A DNA stretch of 64,000 bases from Pseudomonadota bacterium (GTDB lineage: Bacteria > Pseudomonadota > Gammaproteobacteria > Burkholderiales > Burkholderiaceae_C): NCBI GenBank assembly GCA_018241405.1, contig JAFEDY010000022.1:1-64000 (forward strand), read 5' to 3'. Each line of letters begins with the position of its first letter. Within the stretch, counting starts at the first letter, position 1. Positions 21,679 to 31,081 of the stretch are shown in pieces. The position numbers and the translations under genes are program-made. A model generated the notes under the pieces. That model had not been told where the DNA came from. It saw only the letters and a program-made list of their open reading frames with translations, and did not search any database.

Positions 21679-22845
21679 ATGAAGCACACCAGCCATCCCC
21701 TTGCCCAGCTACTGCGCATCGCCACCCTATCCGCGCTGTTGGGGATGCCGCTGGCGCATGCGGCGGATGACTACGCCGAGATTACGCAGTTGCTGCGCGC
21801 CGGCAAGGCCCAGGAGGCCCTGGTCAAGGTCGATCAACGCATCGCCGCCAACACGCGTGACCCCCAGTTGCGCTTTCTGCGCGGCGTGGCCCAGGCCGAC
21901 ATGGGCAAGCATGCCGAGGCCATTGCCACCTTCACCAAGCTCACGGAAGACTACCCCGAGCTGCCCGAACCCTATAACAACCTGGCCGTGCTCTACGCCA
22001 ACCAGAACCAGTTGGACAAGGCGCGCGCGGCGCTGGAAATGGCGATTCGCACCAATCCCAGCTATTCCACAGCCCACGAGAATCTGGGCGACATCTACGC
22101 CAAGCTCGCGGGCCAGGCCTATAGCAAGGCCCTGCAGCTCGATGCCAGCCAGGCGAATTCGCTGCGCCCCAAGCTGGCCCTGATCCGCGAGCTGTTCTCC
22201 ACCGACGCCAAGGGCAGCCCGGCCAAGGCGGCCAACGCAGCACGCACACCGGCTCCCGCCGCTGCACCGGCGCCGGTGGTTGCCGCCGCACCCGCGGCCA
22301 TGGTTGCCGCATCGCCCACACCGGCAGCCAAACCAGCGCCGGCACCCGCCCTTGCTCCCGCGCCCACACCAGCGCCCACACCAGCGCCCGCACCGGCGAC
22401 GGCGCCGGTTGCCGCAGCGCCGGCCGCAGTGCCCGCCCATCCCCCTGCAGCTGCGCACACTGCAGCGGCGGCTCCCGCGGCGCCCAAGGCCGCGTCCACC
22501 AGCGGTGCCGAAAAAGATGTGGCCAAGGCCGTTCATGCCTGGGCGACCGCATGGGAAGGCCAGGACATGAACGGCTACCTGGGCGCCTATGCCAAGAGTT
22601 TCAAGCCCCAGAACCAGGCGAGCCGTGCGGCCTGGGAGAAGGAGCGCCGCGAGCGCATCGTCGGCCGCTCGAAGATCAACGTGGGCATCAGTGAATTGCG
22701 CGTGCAGGTGGACGGCGACAAAGCCCAGGCGCGTTTTCGCCAGCAGTACAGCTCGGGCGGCCTGAATGTCTCGAGCCGCAAGACACTGGAAATGGTGAAC
22801 CAAGGTGGCCACTGGTCCATCGTTCGTGAAACCTCGGGCGGCTAA
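21679..22845 (+). CDS. Secreted TPR protein with Ala/Pro linker and NTF2-like tail
   Basis: This 388-residue exported protein has a signal peptide ending PLAHAADDY, then TPR helices from about residue 33 to 170 (AGKAQEALVKVDQRIAAN, PYNNLAVLYANQNQLDKARAAL, AHENLGDIYAKLAGQAYSKAL). A linker of about 95 residues made almost wholly of Ala and Pro follows, and then an NTF2-like domain (AVHAWATAWEGQDMNGYLGAY to HWSIVRE). The next gene, an L,D-transpeptidase, ends in the same kind of domain. A cell-wall role in the periplasm is likely; partner and activity are not visible. Confidence 0.78.
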   Translation: MKHTSHPLAQLLRIATLSALLGMPLAHAADDYAEITQLLRAGKAQEALVKVDQRIAANTRDPQLRFLRGVAQADMGKHAEAIATFTKLTEDYPELPEPYNNLAVLYANQNQLDKARAALEMAIRTNPSYSTAHENLGDIYAKLAGQAYSKALQLDASQANSLRPKLALIRELFSTDAKGSPAKAANAARTPAPAAAPAPVVAAAPAAMVAASPTPAAKPAPAPALAPAPTPAPTPAPAPATAPVAAAPAAVPAHPPAAAHTAAAAPAAPKAASTSGAEKDVAKAVHAWATAWEGQDMNGYLGAYAKSFKPQNQASRAAWEKERRERIVGRSKINVGISELRVQVDGDKAQARFRQQYSSGGLNVSSRKTLEMVNQGGHWSIVRETSGG

Positions 22846-22923
22846 GCCTCTCGCTCACGCACCGCTTTTTTCTGCATGCGGCGCCGGTGGCGCCGCGCGC
22901 CGTTTTCACAACGTACACCCCGC

Positions 22924-24405
22924 ATGCCCCTGAGCACCCACCCCCTCGGTCACACCCTGGCCATGCTTGTCGTGGCAGGGGTACTGGCCGCGCCCGTGTA
23001 TGCGGCGTCGCAGGCTGACAAGAAGGCTCATGCTGACAAGAAGGCTCATGCTGACAAGAAGGCTCATGCTGACAAGAAGGCCCACCAGCCCGCTGACAAG
23101 AAACCCCGAGAGCCGGCGAGCAAGAAGGTGCACCGCAAGCATGTGCGCGCCGCGGCGCCCCTGCACGATGGCGAGGCCGAACGGCGCCTGTTCGAAATCT
23201 ACCGCCTGACGGCCGAAGGCAAAGCCCGCGAGGCTCTGCCCCATGCCGAACGCTTGGTGCAAGACCATCCCAATTTCCAGCTCGCCCAACTCGCACTCGG
23301 CGACCTGCTGGCCGCCAAGGTGCGCCCTGTGAATCGGGTGGGCGACGTCGGAGCAACCGCCCCGCCCCTCGCAACGGCCCTTGTCATGCCAGCGGCGGCG
23401 CCCATGACGATCTCGATTCCAGGCATCAAGCTGGCCACGGCCGCCACGCTATCGACCGTGCCGGCCCCGGCCAAGACGGCCGAGCTGCCAGCGGCGGCGG
23501 CCGATACGCTGCTTGAGCTGCGCGCCGAATCGCGCCTGCGCACGGCTGCGCTCAAGAACCGCCCGCCGCAAGGCAGCATTCCGGTGCAGTTCCTGGAGTT
23601 GTCCGCGCGCACGCGCCATGCCCTTGCCATGGACGCCTCGCGCTCGCGCCTGTACCTGTTCGAGAACACCGACAAGGGCCTGGTGCTGGTGGCCGACTAC
23701 TACGCCTCGGTCGGCAAGCTGGGCACCGAGAAGCAGTACGAGGGCGACCAGCGCACGCCGCTGGGCGTGTACTACATCACCAGTCGGCTCGACCCCGCCA
23801 CGCTCAAGGACTTCTACGGCGCCGGGGCCCTGCCCATCAACTACCCCAACCCCCTGGACCTGAGCCGGGGCAAGACCGGCAGCGGTATCTGGCTGCATGG
23901 CACGCCCAGCAACCAGTTTTCGCGCGCGCCCCAGGCCAGTGACGGCTGCCTGGTGCTGGCCAACCCGGACCTGCTACGCATCCTGCAGACCGTGGAGCCG
24001 CGCAGCACCCCCGTGGTGATTGCCAAGGATCTGCGCTGGGTCCAGCCCCATGCCCTGCAGGCCGAACGCCAGTCGTTTGCCGATGTGCTCGAATCCTGGC
24101 GCAGCGCCAAGTCCCAGGGCGACATGCAGCGCCTGCTGGGTTTTTATGCGCCCGAGTTCCAAAGCTACCGGAACCTGGACCTGGCCCAGTGGTCAACCAC
24201 CCTGCAGGCCGAAGCGCATGCGCTCAAGGGGCGCGCCGTGGTGCTCAAGGACAAGAGCCTGCTGCGCTGGACCGACGGCAGCGACACCATGGTGGTGACC
24301 TTCGGCGAAGTGGCCGAGGGCGCACGCACCGGCCCCGTCAAGCGCCAGTACTGGACCCGCAAGGGGGCGCGCTGGCAGATTTTTTTTGAAGGAGTGATTG
24401 GATGA
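22924..24405 (+). CDS. L,D-transpeptidase (YkuD domain) with NTF2-like tail
   Basis: This 493-residue periplasmic protein cross-links peptidoglycan or attaches proteins to it. After a signal peptide come four ADKKAH repeats (residues about 31-54) and a Lys-rich stretch, then a helical linker. The YkuD domain (about 225-370) has the catalytic pair: His in [10 protein letters not shown] and Cys in [13 protein letters not shown]. The C-terminus (about 385-493) is an NTF2-like domain ([21 protein letters not shown]), as in Cds6-type enzymes. The start at 22924 puts the signal peptide first. It overlaps the next gene by four bases. Confidence 0.88.
   Translation: MPLSTHPLGHTLAMLVVAGVLAAPVYAASQADKKAHADKKAHADKKAHADKKAHQPADKKPREPASKKVHRKHVRAAAPLHDGEAERRLFEIYRLTAEGKAREALPHAERLVQDHPNFQLAQLALGDLLAAKVRPVNRVGDVGATAPPLATALVMPAAAPMTISIPGIKLATAATLSTVPAPAKTAELPAAAADTLLELRAESRLRTAALKNRPPQGSIPVQFLELSARTRHALAMDASRSRLYLFENTDKGLVLVADYYASVGKLGTEKQYEGDQRTPLGVYYITSRLDPATLKDFYGAGALPINYPNPLDLSRGKTGSGIWLHGTPSNQFSRAPQASDGCLVLANPDLLRILQTVEPRSTPVVIAKDLRWVQPHALQAERQSFADVLESWRSAKSQGDMQRLLGFYAPEFQSYRNLDLAQWSTTLQAEAHALKGRAVVLKDKSLLRWTDGSDTMVVTFGEVAEGARTGPVKRQYWTRKGARWQIFFEGVIG
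23014..23085 (+). repeat. Four tandem 18-bp units in the L,D-transpeptidase gene
   Basis: Units of GCTGACAAGAAGGCTCAT start at 23014, 23032, 23050 and 23068, the last with two changes. Each encodes ADKKAH. The number of units could vary between strains by slippage. Confidence 0.9.
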
Positions 24406-24989
24406 TTTCCAGAAGAACCTCGGCCCTGGCCCTGGCCGGCGCGCTGCTGGGTACGCTGCTGCCCACGGCTCCCGTGCTGGCTCAGGCCACCGCGACCCCC
24501 AAGGTGAAATTTGTCACCTCCATGGGCGACATCGTGGTGCAGCTCGATGCGGCCAAGGCGCCCAAGACCGTGGAGAACTTCCTGGCCTACGTGCAGGACA
24601 AGCATTACAACGGCACCATCTTCCACCGCGTGATCGACGGTTTCATGATCCAGGGCGGCGGCTTCACGGCCGACATGGTGCAAAAACCCACCAAGCCCCC
24701 GATCCCGCTCGAAGCCAGCAACGGACTGAAGAACGACACCTACACCATCGCCATGGCGCGCTCGGGCGATCCCAACTCGGCCACGGCGCAGTTCTTCATC
24801 AACGTGAAGGACAACGCCATGCTCAACGCGCCCAGCCCCGACGGCCACGGCTACACCGTGTTCGGCAAGGTCATTGAGGGCCAGGCGGTGGTTGACAAGA
24901 TCAAGGCCGTGGCCACGGGCAACCGTGGGCCCTACCAGAACGTGCCCACCGCGCCCGTGATCATCGAATCTGCAACCCTGGTCAAGTAA
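24402..24989 (+). CDS. ppiA: Periplasmic cyclophilin-type peptidyl-prolyl isomerase
   Basis: This 195-residue cyclophilin speeds cis-trans isomerisation of prolyl bonds. An N-terminal signal peptide ([19 protein letters not shown] to VLAQA) sends it to the periplasm. The active-site text is [16 protein letters not shown] (catalytic Arg in FHRV), then [18 protein letters not shown]. It overlaps the L,D-transpeptidase stop by four bases (ATGA), so it is coupled to that gene. It is closely similar to the isomerase encoded 21 bp downstream, which lacks a signal. Confidence 0.92.
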   Translation: MISRRTSALALAGALLGTLLPTAPVLAQATATPKVKFVTSMGDIVVQLDAAKAPKTVENFLAYVQDKHYNGTIFHRVIDGFMIQGGGFTADMVQKPTKPPIPLEASNGLKNDTYTIAMARSGDPNSATAQFFINVKDNAMLNAPSPDGHGYTVFGKVIEGQAVVDKIKAVATGNRGPYQNVPTAPVIIESATLVK

Positions 24990-25010
24990 GCACCCCAAGG
25001 ACAAACCACC

Positions 25011-25538
25011 ATGAGCAACCCGCAAGTCGAACTGCACGTCACCATCAACGTCGCCGAAACCGCCACCCCCGGCGTCATCACGCTGGAGCTGGACGCCAAG
25101 AACGCCCCGAAGTCCACCGAGAATTTCCTGGCCTACGTGAACAAGGGCCACTACGACGGCACCATCTTCCACCGCGTGATCAAGGGTTTCATGATCCAGG
25201 GCGGAGGCTTCACCGCCGACATGAAGCAAAAGGGCACCGACACCCCCGTCGAAAACGAGGCCGCCAACGGTCTGAAGAACGACAAGTACACCATCGCCAT
25301 GGCGCGCACCGGCGACCCGCACAGCGCCACAGCGCAGTTCTTCATCAACACAGTGGACAACGGCTTCCTGAACCACACCTCGCCCACGCCCCAAGGCTGG
25401 GGCTACGCCGTGTTCGGCAAGGTGGTCAAGGGCGAGGACGTGGTCGAGGCCATCAAGAAGGTGCGCACCACGCGCAAGGGCTTCCACGACGACGTGCCCT
25501 TTGACGCCGTGGTCATCGACAAGGCCGTGGCGCTGTAA
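25011..25538 (+). CDS. ppiB: Cytoplasmic cyclophilin-type peptidyl-prolyl isomerase
   Basis: This 175-residue cyclophilin has no signal peptide, starts [17 protein letters not shown] and carries the same active-site text as its neighbour ([34 protein letters not shown]). It is the cytoplasmic partner of a tandem pair probably produced by duplication. The plus-strand run continues 8 bp later with lpxH, an arrangement seen in many betaproteobacteria. Confidence 0.92.
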   Translation: MSNPQVELHVTINVAETATPGVITLELDAKNAPKSTENFLAYVNKGHYDGTIFHRVIKGFMIQGGGFTADMKQKGTDTPVENEAANGLKNDKYTIAMARTGDPHSATAQFFINTVDNGFLNHTSPTPQGWGYAVFGKVVKGEDVVEAIKKVRTTRKGFHDDVPFDAVVIDKAVAL

Positions 25539-25546
25539 TCTGCCCA

Positions 25547-26341
25547 ATGCCTGAAGCCGCGCCGCAGACCACGCTGCACATGGCGCAGCTGCAAGCCCCT
25601 CGGGCGTGGCGTACGGTCGATTTTCTGGCTGACCTGCACCTGGAGCCGGCCCAGCCCGCCACGCTGCAGGCGCTGCGGCAGTACCTGGACGACACGCCGG
25701 CCGACGCGGTATTCCTGCTTGGCGACCTGTTCGAGGTCTGGGTAGGCGACGACGCGATTGACGAGGCCGGCAGCTTCGAGGCCCAATGCTGCGCACTGCT
25801 CGCGCAGGCGGCGCGGCAGCGGCCGCTGTACTTCATGCACGGCAACCGCGACTTCCTCGTGGGCGCGGGCTTTACGCGCCACACCGGCATTACGCTGCTG
25901 GCCGACCCCACGGTGCTCAGCATGGCGGGCCGGCGCTGGCTGCTGTCGCACGGCGACGCGCTGTGCCTGAACGATGTCGAATATCAGCGCTTTCGTGCCC
26001 TGGCGCGCAACCCCGAGTGGCAGGCCCAGCTGCTGGCACGTCCGCTGCACGAGCGCCGCGCCCAGGGCCGCAGCGCGCGCAGCGAGAGCGAGGCGCGCAA
26101 GCAGGCCGGCACGGCCGCCTACGCCGACGTGGACGGCCCCGCCGCCATCGCCTGGCTGCGTGCGGCGCGCGCCGAGGCGCTGATCCACGGCCACACGCAC
26201 CTGCCGGCCGACCATGTGCTCGCGCCCGGCCTGTCGCGCCATGTGCTGACCGACTGGGATCTGCAGGCGACACCGCCACGCGCCGGCGTGTTGCGCCTGA
26301 CGGACCAAGGCTTGCAGCGCCTGGCCCTCGCCCCCACGTAG
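25547..26341 (+). CDS. lpxH: UDP-2,3-diacylglucosamine diphosphatase
   Basis: LpxH removes UMP from UDP-2,3-diacylglucosamine in lipid A synthesis, at the inner membrane face. The 264-residue protein has every calcineurin-type metal block: DLHLEP, GDLFEVWVGDD, GNRDF, HGDALC and HGHTH. The N-terminus (MPEAAPQTTLHMAQLQAP) is about fifteen residues longer than in E. coli LpxH. It follows ppiB by 8 bp and precedes mtfA by 4 bp, so the four genes from the transpeptidase on are likely one transcript. Confidence 0.93.
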   Translation: MPEAAPQTTLHMAQLQAPRAWRTVDFLADLHLEPAQPATLQALRQYLDDTPADAVFLLGDLFEVWVGDDAIDEAGSFEAQCCALLAQAARQRPLYFMHGNRDFLVGAGFTRHTGITLLADPTVLSMAGRRWLLSHGDALCLNDVEYQRFRALARNPEWQAQLLARPLHERRAQGRSARSESEARKQAGTAAYADVDGPAAIAWLRAARAEALIHGHTHLPADHVLAPGLSRHVLTDWDLQATPPRAGVLRLTDQGLQRLALAPT

Positions 26342-26345
26342 CGGC

Positions 26346-27191
26346 ATGCCCCCTGCCCCGCTACGCCTTCTGACCCGCATCGCCCGGCGCCTGCGCGCCG
26401 CCATCGCCCCCACGCCGGAGATTTCGGCCGGCCTGTGGCTGCAAACGCTGCACCACTACCCCTTCCTCGCCGCGCTGCCGCTGGCCGACCAGGCCAAGCT
26501 GCGCGCGCTCAGCGCAATCTTCCTGCAGCGCAAGGAATTCTCGGGCGCGCATGGCCTTGTGGTGACCGACGCCATGGCCGTGGCAATAGCCGCCCAGGCC
26601 TGCTTGCCGCTGCTGCACTGGGGCCGGCCGCGCCAGGCGCTGGCCTGGTACGACGATTTCGTGGGCATCGTCGTGCACCCGGCCGAGGCCCTGGCGCGGC
26701 GCAAGACCATGGACGCGGCCGGCGTGGTGCACCACTACAACGAGGTGCTGCTGGGCGAGGCCATGGAGCATGGCCCGGTGATGCTGGCCTGGCCCGCCGT
26801 GGCCGCCGCGGGCCGCGGCGGCCACGCCAGCAGCGTGGTGATCCACGAATTCGTGCACAAGATCGACATGAAGAGCGGCGGCGCCGACGGCTGCCCACCC
26901 CTGCCGCCCGGCTTCATGGGCACGAGCGGCGTGCGCGCCGCCCATGCGGCCTGGCATGCCGCCTGGGAGCCGGCCTACGCACATTTCCGCGAGCAGGTCA
27001 TCATCGCCGAGCGCTTCGGTGGCGAATGGCCCTGGCTCGACGCCTATGGCGCCACGGCCCCGGCGGAGTTCTTCGCCGTGGCCTGCGAGGCCTACTTCGT
27101 GCACCGCGAGCGCTTTGGAGAGGAGTTTCCTGCGCTGCTGCCGGTGCTGGATGCGCTATTTCGTCCCGCGCAAGCAATACAAGCCAAATAG
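26346..27191 (+). CDS. mtfA: M90-family zinc peptidase (MtfA-like)
   Basis: This 281-residue protein has the zinc-peptidase HEXXH motif in VVIHEFVHKIDMKSGGADG, with a downstream acidic ligand region APAEFFAVACEAYF. In E. coli, MtfA (YeeI) binds the repressor Mlc and so affects glucose uptake, and has aminopeptidase activity; whether that holds here is unknown. The stop codon and final residues (AIQAK) lie inside a copy of the family repeat. Confidence 0.85.
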   Translation: MPPAPLRLLTRIARRLRAAIAPTPEISAGLWLQTLHHYPFLAALPLADQAKLRALSAIFLQRKEFSGAHGLVVTDAMAVAIAAQACLPLLHWGRPRQALAWYDDFVGIVVHPAEALARRKTMDAAGVVHHYNEVLLGEAMEHGPVMLAWPAVAAAGRGGHASSVVIHEFVHKIDMKSGGADGCPPLPPGFMGTSGVRAAHAAWHAAWEPAYAHFREQVIIAERFGGEWPWLDAYGATAPAEFFAVACEAYFVHRERFGEEFPALLPVLDALFRPAQAIQAK

Positions 27192-27238
27192 GCCCCTAAC
27201 GCTTATGCAGTAACCGTTATAAGCTACGTTAATTACAG
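27176..27238. repeat. Family repeat copy E
   Basis: Sequence AATACAAGCCAAATAGGCCC, CTAACGCTTATGCAG and ATAAGCTACGTTAATTA lies between the convergent mtfA and otnI genes. It supplies the stop codons of both. Confidence 0.7.
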
Positions 27239-28042
27239 CAATCCGCGCGCCCAGCCCAGGCCCGCCGTGGTGCCGCCGGGCACCGCGCCGCGGCGCGGGC
27301 GGTACTCGCAGCCCACCCAGCCCTGCCAGCCGCACGCGGCGGCCACCTCGTCGATGACGGCGAACAGATAGGGGTGGTGCAGCTCACCCATGTCGGGCTC
27401 GTGCCGTTCGGGCACGCCGGCGATCTGGAAATGGCCCACGCGGCCCGTGGGTAGGTACTGGCGGATCTTCATTGCCACGTCGCCCTCGACGATCTGGCAG
27501 TGGTACAGGTCGAACTGCACCTGCAGGTTGGGCGCGCCCACGGCCTGCACGATGGCGTGGGCCTCGTCCTGGCGGTTGAGGAAGAAGCCGGGGATGTCGC
27601 GGGTGTTGATGGGCTCGATCAGCACCTGGCGCCCCGCGTGCGCCGCCTGCTCGGCCGCCCAGCGCAGGTTGGCCATGTAGGTGGGGCGCAGCGTCTCGCG
27701 CGTCTGGCCCGCGGGCACCAGGCCGGCCATGACATGGATGCGCGGGCAGTCGAGCGCGGCGGCGTAGTCCAGCGCGCGCGCAAAGCCGCCCTGGAACTCG
27801 GCCTCGCGCCCGGGCAGGCAGGCCAGGCCGCGCTCGCCCTTGTCCCAGTCGCCGGGCGGTGCGTTGAACAGCACTTGTTGCAGGCCGTTGTCGTGCAGGC
27901 GCCTGGCGATCTCGGCCGCCGGGTACTCGTAGGGGAACAGGTATTCGACGCCACGGAAGCCATCGGCGGCGGCGGCGGCGAAACGGTTCAGGAAGGCATG
28001 CTCGTTGTAGAGCATGGACAGGTTGGCGGCAAAGCGGGGCAT
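27233..28042 (-). CDS. otnI: 2-oxo-tetronate isomerase / hydroxypyruvate isomerase family
   Basis: This 269-residue TIM-barrel sugar isomerase (AP endonuclease 2 fold) interconverts 2-oxo- and 3-oxo-tetronate in the use of erythronate or threonate. Metal and substrate residues appear in [45 protein letters not shown] and GCEYRPR. The start at 28042 ([15 protein letters not shown]) is the family start. The OtnI identity rather than Hyi rests on the adjoining otnC and otnK. It is last in the minus-strand operon and shares a repeat with mtfA at its stop. Confidence 0.88.
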   Translation of the reverse strand: MPRFAANLSMLYNEHAFLNRFAAAAADGFRGVEYLFPYEYPAAEIARRLHDNGLQQVLFNAPPGDWDKGERGLACLPGREAEFQGGFARALDYAAALDCPRIHVMAGLVPAGQTRETLRPTYMANLRWAAEQAAHAGRQVLIEPINTRDIPGFFLNRQDEAHAIVQAVGAPNLQVQFDLYHCQIVEGDVAMKIRQYLPTGRVGHFQIAGVPERHEPDMGELHHPYLFAVIDEVAAACGWQGWVGCEYRPRRGAVPGGTTAGLGWARGLL

Positions 28043-28053
28043 GTTTGTATTCC

Positions 28054-28716
28054 TTACCAACGCGCATTAAAAGTAGCGCGCAGCTCGTCAATTTGTGCCG
28101 CGTCCAGCGCGGCGGGCTTGGGGGAAGACAGCAGCCAGAGCCGGGCCGTCTCCTCCAGTTCCTCCAGCGTCGCCATGGCGGCGGCGGGGCTGTCGTGCCA
28201 GACGTTGGGGCCCAGGCGCGTGAGCACCACGGCGCGCAGCGGCTGGCCCTTGGCGCCGTAGCGCGCAATGGCCTGGGCCACGGCCTCGGCCGCCTCGGGC
28301 GCGCCGGGGCGGTGGTAGGGAATCACCGGCACATGTCCGACCTTCATCACGAAGTACGGCGTGATGGGCGGCAGCAGTTCCGCGCCCTGGGGGAGCAGCG
28401 TGAGCGCCACGCAGTGCGTGCTGTGCGTGTGGATGACGCAGGCGGTCTGCGCGTCGAAGGCGCGCGCGGCGGCGTAAATGCGCTGGTGCAGGGCGATGGT
28501 CTTGCTCGCGCGGTCGCCGCTGACCTGCCGGCCCTCGCCGTCCAGGCGCGCCAGGCGCGCCGGGTCGAGGAAGCCCAGGCAGGCGTCGGTGGGCGTGATG
28601 AGGAAGCCGTCATCGAGCCGCACGCTGATGTTGCCCGCCGTGGCGTGCACGTAGCCGCGCGCGAACAGGCTTGCGCCGACGCGGCAGATCTCCTCGCGCG
28701 CTTGCGCCTCGGTCAT
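28054..28716 (-). CDS. otnC: 3-oxo-tetronate 4-phosphate decarboxylase
   Basis: This 220-residue class II aldolase-fold enzyme decarboxylates 3-oxo-tetronate 4-phosphate to dihydroxyacetone phosphate. Family motifs are [24 protein letters not shown] at the N-terminus, the zinc site [10 protein letters not shown] and a late His in [11 protein letters not shown]. It begins with an ATG overlapping the OtnK stop by four bases and ends 11 bp before the otnI start, so the three are one transcript. Confidence 0.9.
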   Translation of the reverse strand: MTEAQAREEICRVGASLFARGYVHATAGNISVRLDDGFLITPTDACLGFLDPARLARLDGEGRQVSGDRASKTIALHQRIYAAARAFDAQTACVIHTHSTHCVALTLLPQGAELLPPITPYFVMKVGHVPVIPYHRPGAPEAAEAVAQAIARYGAKGQPLRAVVLTRLGPNVWHDSPAAAMATLEELEETARLWLLSSPKPAALDAAQIDELRATFNARW

Positions 28717-29975
28717 GCGAGCACCTCGAAGGCGCGCGTGAAGAAATCGTCGCCGCCGAAGTTGCCGGACTTGAGCGTGATGTGCAGGCCCTGGCCCAGC
28801 GCCTGCGCGTGGCACCAGGGCACGCCCGGGTCGATCTGCGGGCCGATCTGCATCTGCGTGATGCCCAGCGCCTGCACGCAGGCGCCCGAGGTCTCGCCGC
28901 CCGCCACCACCAGCTGGCGCACGCCGCGCTCGACCAGGCCGCGCGCGATGGCCGCAATGGTGCGCTCGACCATGGCGCCGGCCTGCTCCACGCCCAGGCG
29001 CGACTGCACGGACTGCACGGCGGCGCTGCCCGCCGTGGAATAGACCAGCACCGGGCCGCGCGCGAGCAGCGGCGCGGCCCAGGCCAGCGCCTCGGCCGCC
29101 ACGTCGGCGCCCTGGGCGATGCGCAGTGGGTCTATGGCCAGCGCCTGCCCGCCGCGCGCGATGAAGTCCTGCACCTGCCGGTTGGTCGCCAGCGAGCAGC
29201 TGCCCGACACCACGGCGCGCAGGCCGCCCTTAGGCAGCAGCACGCTCGCGGCGGGCGACGGCGCGAGGCCGAAATTGGCCGGCAGCGCAATCGCCACGCC
29301 CGAGCCCGCCGTGACCAGCGGCAGCGCCGCGAGCGCCGGGCCCATGCGCAGCAGGTCGTCGTTGGAGACGGCATCGACGATGGCGATGGCAACGCCCTCG
29401 GCCTTGAGCTGCGCGATGCGCTCCGTCACCGCATCCGCGCCGCGCGCAACCACGGCGTGGTCGATCAGGCCCACCTTGCGCTGGCACTGCGCCTGCATCA
29501 CGCGCACCAGGTTGGGGTCGGTCATGGGCGTGAGCGGGTGGTTCTGCATGCCGCTCTCATTGAGCAGCACGTCGCCCACGAACAGGTAGCCCTTGAACAC
29601 GGTGCGCTTGTTGTCGGGGAAGGCGGGGGTGGCGATGGTGAAGTCTATCCCCATCGCATCCATCAGCGCCTCGGTCACGGGGCCGATGTTGCCGGCCGCC
29701 GTGCTGTCGAAGGTGGAGCAGTACTTGAAGTAGACCTGGCGCGCGCCCTGCCCTTGCAGCCAGCGCAGCGCGGCGAGCGATTGCTCGATGGCCTCGCCCA
29801 CCGGGTTGGTGCGCGATTTGAGGGCGATGACGACGGCATCCACGTCCGCCGCCAGCGGGCCTTCGGGCACGCCGATGGCCTGCACCACGCGCATGCCCGC
29901 GCGCACGAGGTTGTTGGCAAGGTCGGTGGCGCCCGTGAAGTCGTCGGCGATGCAGCCCAGCAGCAGCTTGCTCAT
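28713..29975 (-). CDS. otnK: 3-oxo-tetronate kinase
   Basis: OtnK phosphorylates 3-oxo-tetronate at position 4 with ATP. The 420-residue protein is a member of the DUF1537 four-carbon acid sugar kinase family: N-terminal ADDFTGATDLANNLVRAGM, the substrate region VYFKYCSTFDSTAAGNIGPV, and the C-terminal nucleotide site VAGGETSGACVQALGI. It follows denD by 4 bp and is coupled to otnC. Length is normal for the family. Confidence 0.92.
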   Translation of the reverse strand: MSKLLLGCIADDFTGATDLANNLVRAGMRVVQAIGVPEGPLAADVDAVVIALKSRTNPVGEAIEQSLAALRWLQGQGARQVYFKYCSTFDSTAAGNIGPVTEALMDAMGIDFTIATPAFPDNKRTVFKGYLFVGDVLLNESGMQNHPLTPMTDPNLVRVMQAQCQRKVGLIDHAVVARGADAVTERIAQLKAEGVAIAIVDAVSNDDLLRMGPALAALPLVTAGSGVAIALPANFGLAPSPAASVLLPKGGLRAVVSGSCSLATNRQVQDFIARGGQALAIDPLRIAQGADVAAEALAWAAPLLARGPVLVYSTAGSAAVQSVQSRLGVEQAGAMVERTIAAIARGLVERGVRQLVVAGGETSGACVQALGITQMQIGPQIDPGVPWCHAQALGQGLHITLKSGNFGGDDFFTRAFEVLA

Positions 29976-29979
29976 GTCA

Positions 29980-30993
29980 TCAGCCTTTCACGTCAAGTTT
30001 GACGGCCTGCGGGTTCTCGCGCACGTAGTCGCGCAAGATGGCCTCGAAGCTCTCGTCGGCCGCCAGGCCCAGGGCCTGGGCACGCTTCGGGTTGAAGCGG
30101 CTGGGCCAGCTGGTGATGATCTTGGCGATCTGCGCGTCGGGCTCCCAGTCGATCAGTGCCGTGGCCTCTTTGCCGGCCACGCGCTCCAATGCCTGGGCCA
30201 TCTCGCCCACGGTGGTGGTGATCGCGGGCAGGTTCACGGCGGTGCGTGCGCCCCATTGCCCGGCGCTGGCGGTGGCGGCGCGCAGGATGCCGCGCACCGT
30301 GTTGCCGGGCGACGAAAGCGCCACGGGCGTCTCGGGCGCTACGGGGCAGCGCGCGCGCTCGCCGGCCAGCGGCTCGCGCAGCATGCCCGACAGAAAGCTG
30401 GACGCGGCCGCGTTCGGGCGGCCGGGGCGCACGCTCACCGTCATCAGGCGCACGTTGCGGCCCTGCACAAAGCCCTTGCGCGTGAAGTCGGCCACCAGCT
30501 GCTCGCCGATGAACTTCTGTATGCCGTAGCTGTTCTGCGGCGTGGGCAGCGAGTTGTCCTCGATCACGGCGGGCAGGCGCTGCTCGGGCGAATCGCCGAA
30601 CACCGCCACCGAGCTGGAGAACACGAACACGGGGGTGTGCCCCGCATGGCGGCAGCCTTCGAGGAGCTGGCGCGTGGCGTCGAGGTTGCTGCGCATGCCA
30701 AGGTCGAAGTCGGCCTCGCACTCGCCGCTGACGGCCGCCGCGAGGTGGAACACGGCCTGCACCTCGCCCAGCGGCAGCGCGCCCGCGGCGAGCTGCTCGC
30801 CCAGGTCGCCCAGCAGCGGCTGCACGCGCGCATCAAGCGCCAGGTCGGCGGGCGGCGCCACGCGGTCTACCAGCACCAGGCGCTGGATGGGCTGCGCGGG
30901 CGCGCCGGCCAGCGCCAGGCTGCCTTGCGCCAGCAGGGTGCGCGCCAGGCGCGCGCCGAGGAAGCCGCTACCGCCGGTGATGAGGATGTTCAT
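29980..30993 (-). CDS. denD: D-erythronate dehydrogenase
   Basis: The 337-residue protein is an extended short-chain dehydrogenase with the NAD-binding GGSGFLGARLA motif (7-17) and a YGIQKFIGEQL active-site block (Tyr/Lys). DenD oxidises D-erythronate to 2-oxo-tetronate, feeding OtnI, OtnK and OtnC. The start at 30993 (MNILITGG) has GGGGAGCTCC upstream. It lies 4 bp before otnK. The specific substrate is inferred from the operon; the fold alone would fit other sugar-nucleotide epimerase-like enzymes. Confidence 0.87.
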   Translation of the reverse strand: MNILITGGSGFLGARLARTLLAQGSLALAGAPAQPIQRLVLVDRVAPPADLALDARVQPLLGDLGEQLAAGALPLGEVQAVFHLAAAVSGECEADFDLGMRSNLDATRQLLEGCRHAGHTPVFVFSSSVAVFGDSPEQRLPAVIEDNSLPTPQNSYGIQKFIGEQLVADFTRKGFVQGRNVRLMTVSVRPGRPNAAASSFLSGMLREPLAGERARCPVAPETPVALSSPGNTVRGILRAATASAGQWGARTAVNLPAITTTVGEMAQALERVAGKEATALIDWEPDAQIAKIITSWPSRFNPKRAQALGLAADESFEAILRDYVRENPQAVKLDVKG

Positions 30994-31010
30994 GGGGAGC
31001 TCCTTGTGTA

Positions 31011-31073
31011 TTGAATTACAAGCCAAATATGCCTCCAGCGCCCGCCCAGCAAGCGCTAGCAGCTATGAATATG
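31011..31073. repeat. Family repeat copy F
   Basis: ATTACAAGCCAAATATGCCTCC, AGCGCCCGCC, CAAGCGCTAGCAGCTATGAAT: an inverted-orientation copy between ltnD and denD. Confidence 0.72.
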
Positions 31074-31081
31074 CGAGTCTT

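Noticed and set aside
22233..22490. Ala/Pro-coding repetitive stretch in the TPR gene as a possible repeat array or CRISPR
   Set aside because: There are no constant units with unique spacers; it is a low-complexity linker in an intact reading frame.
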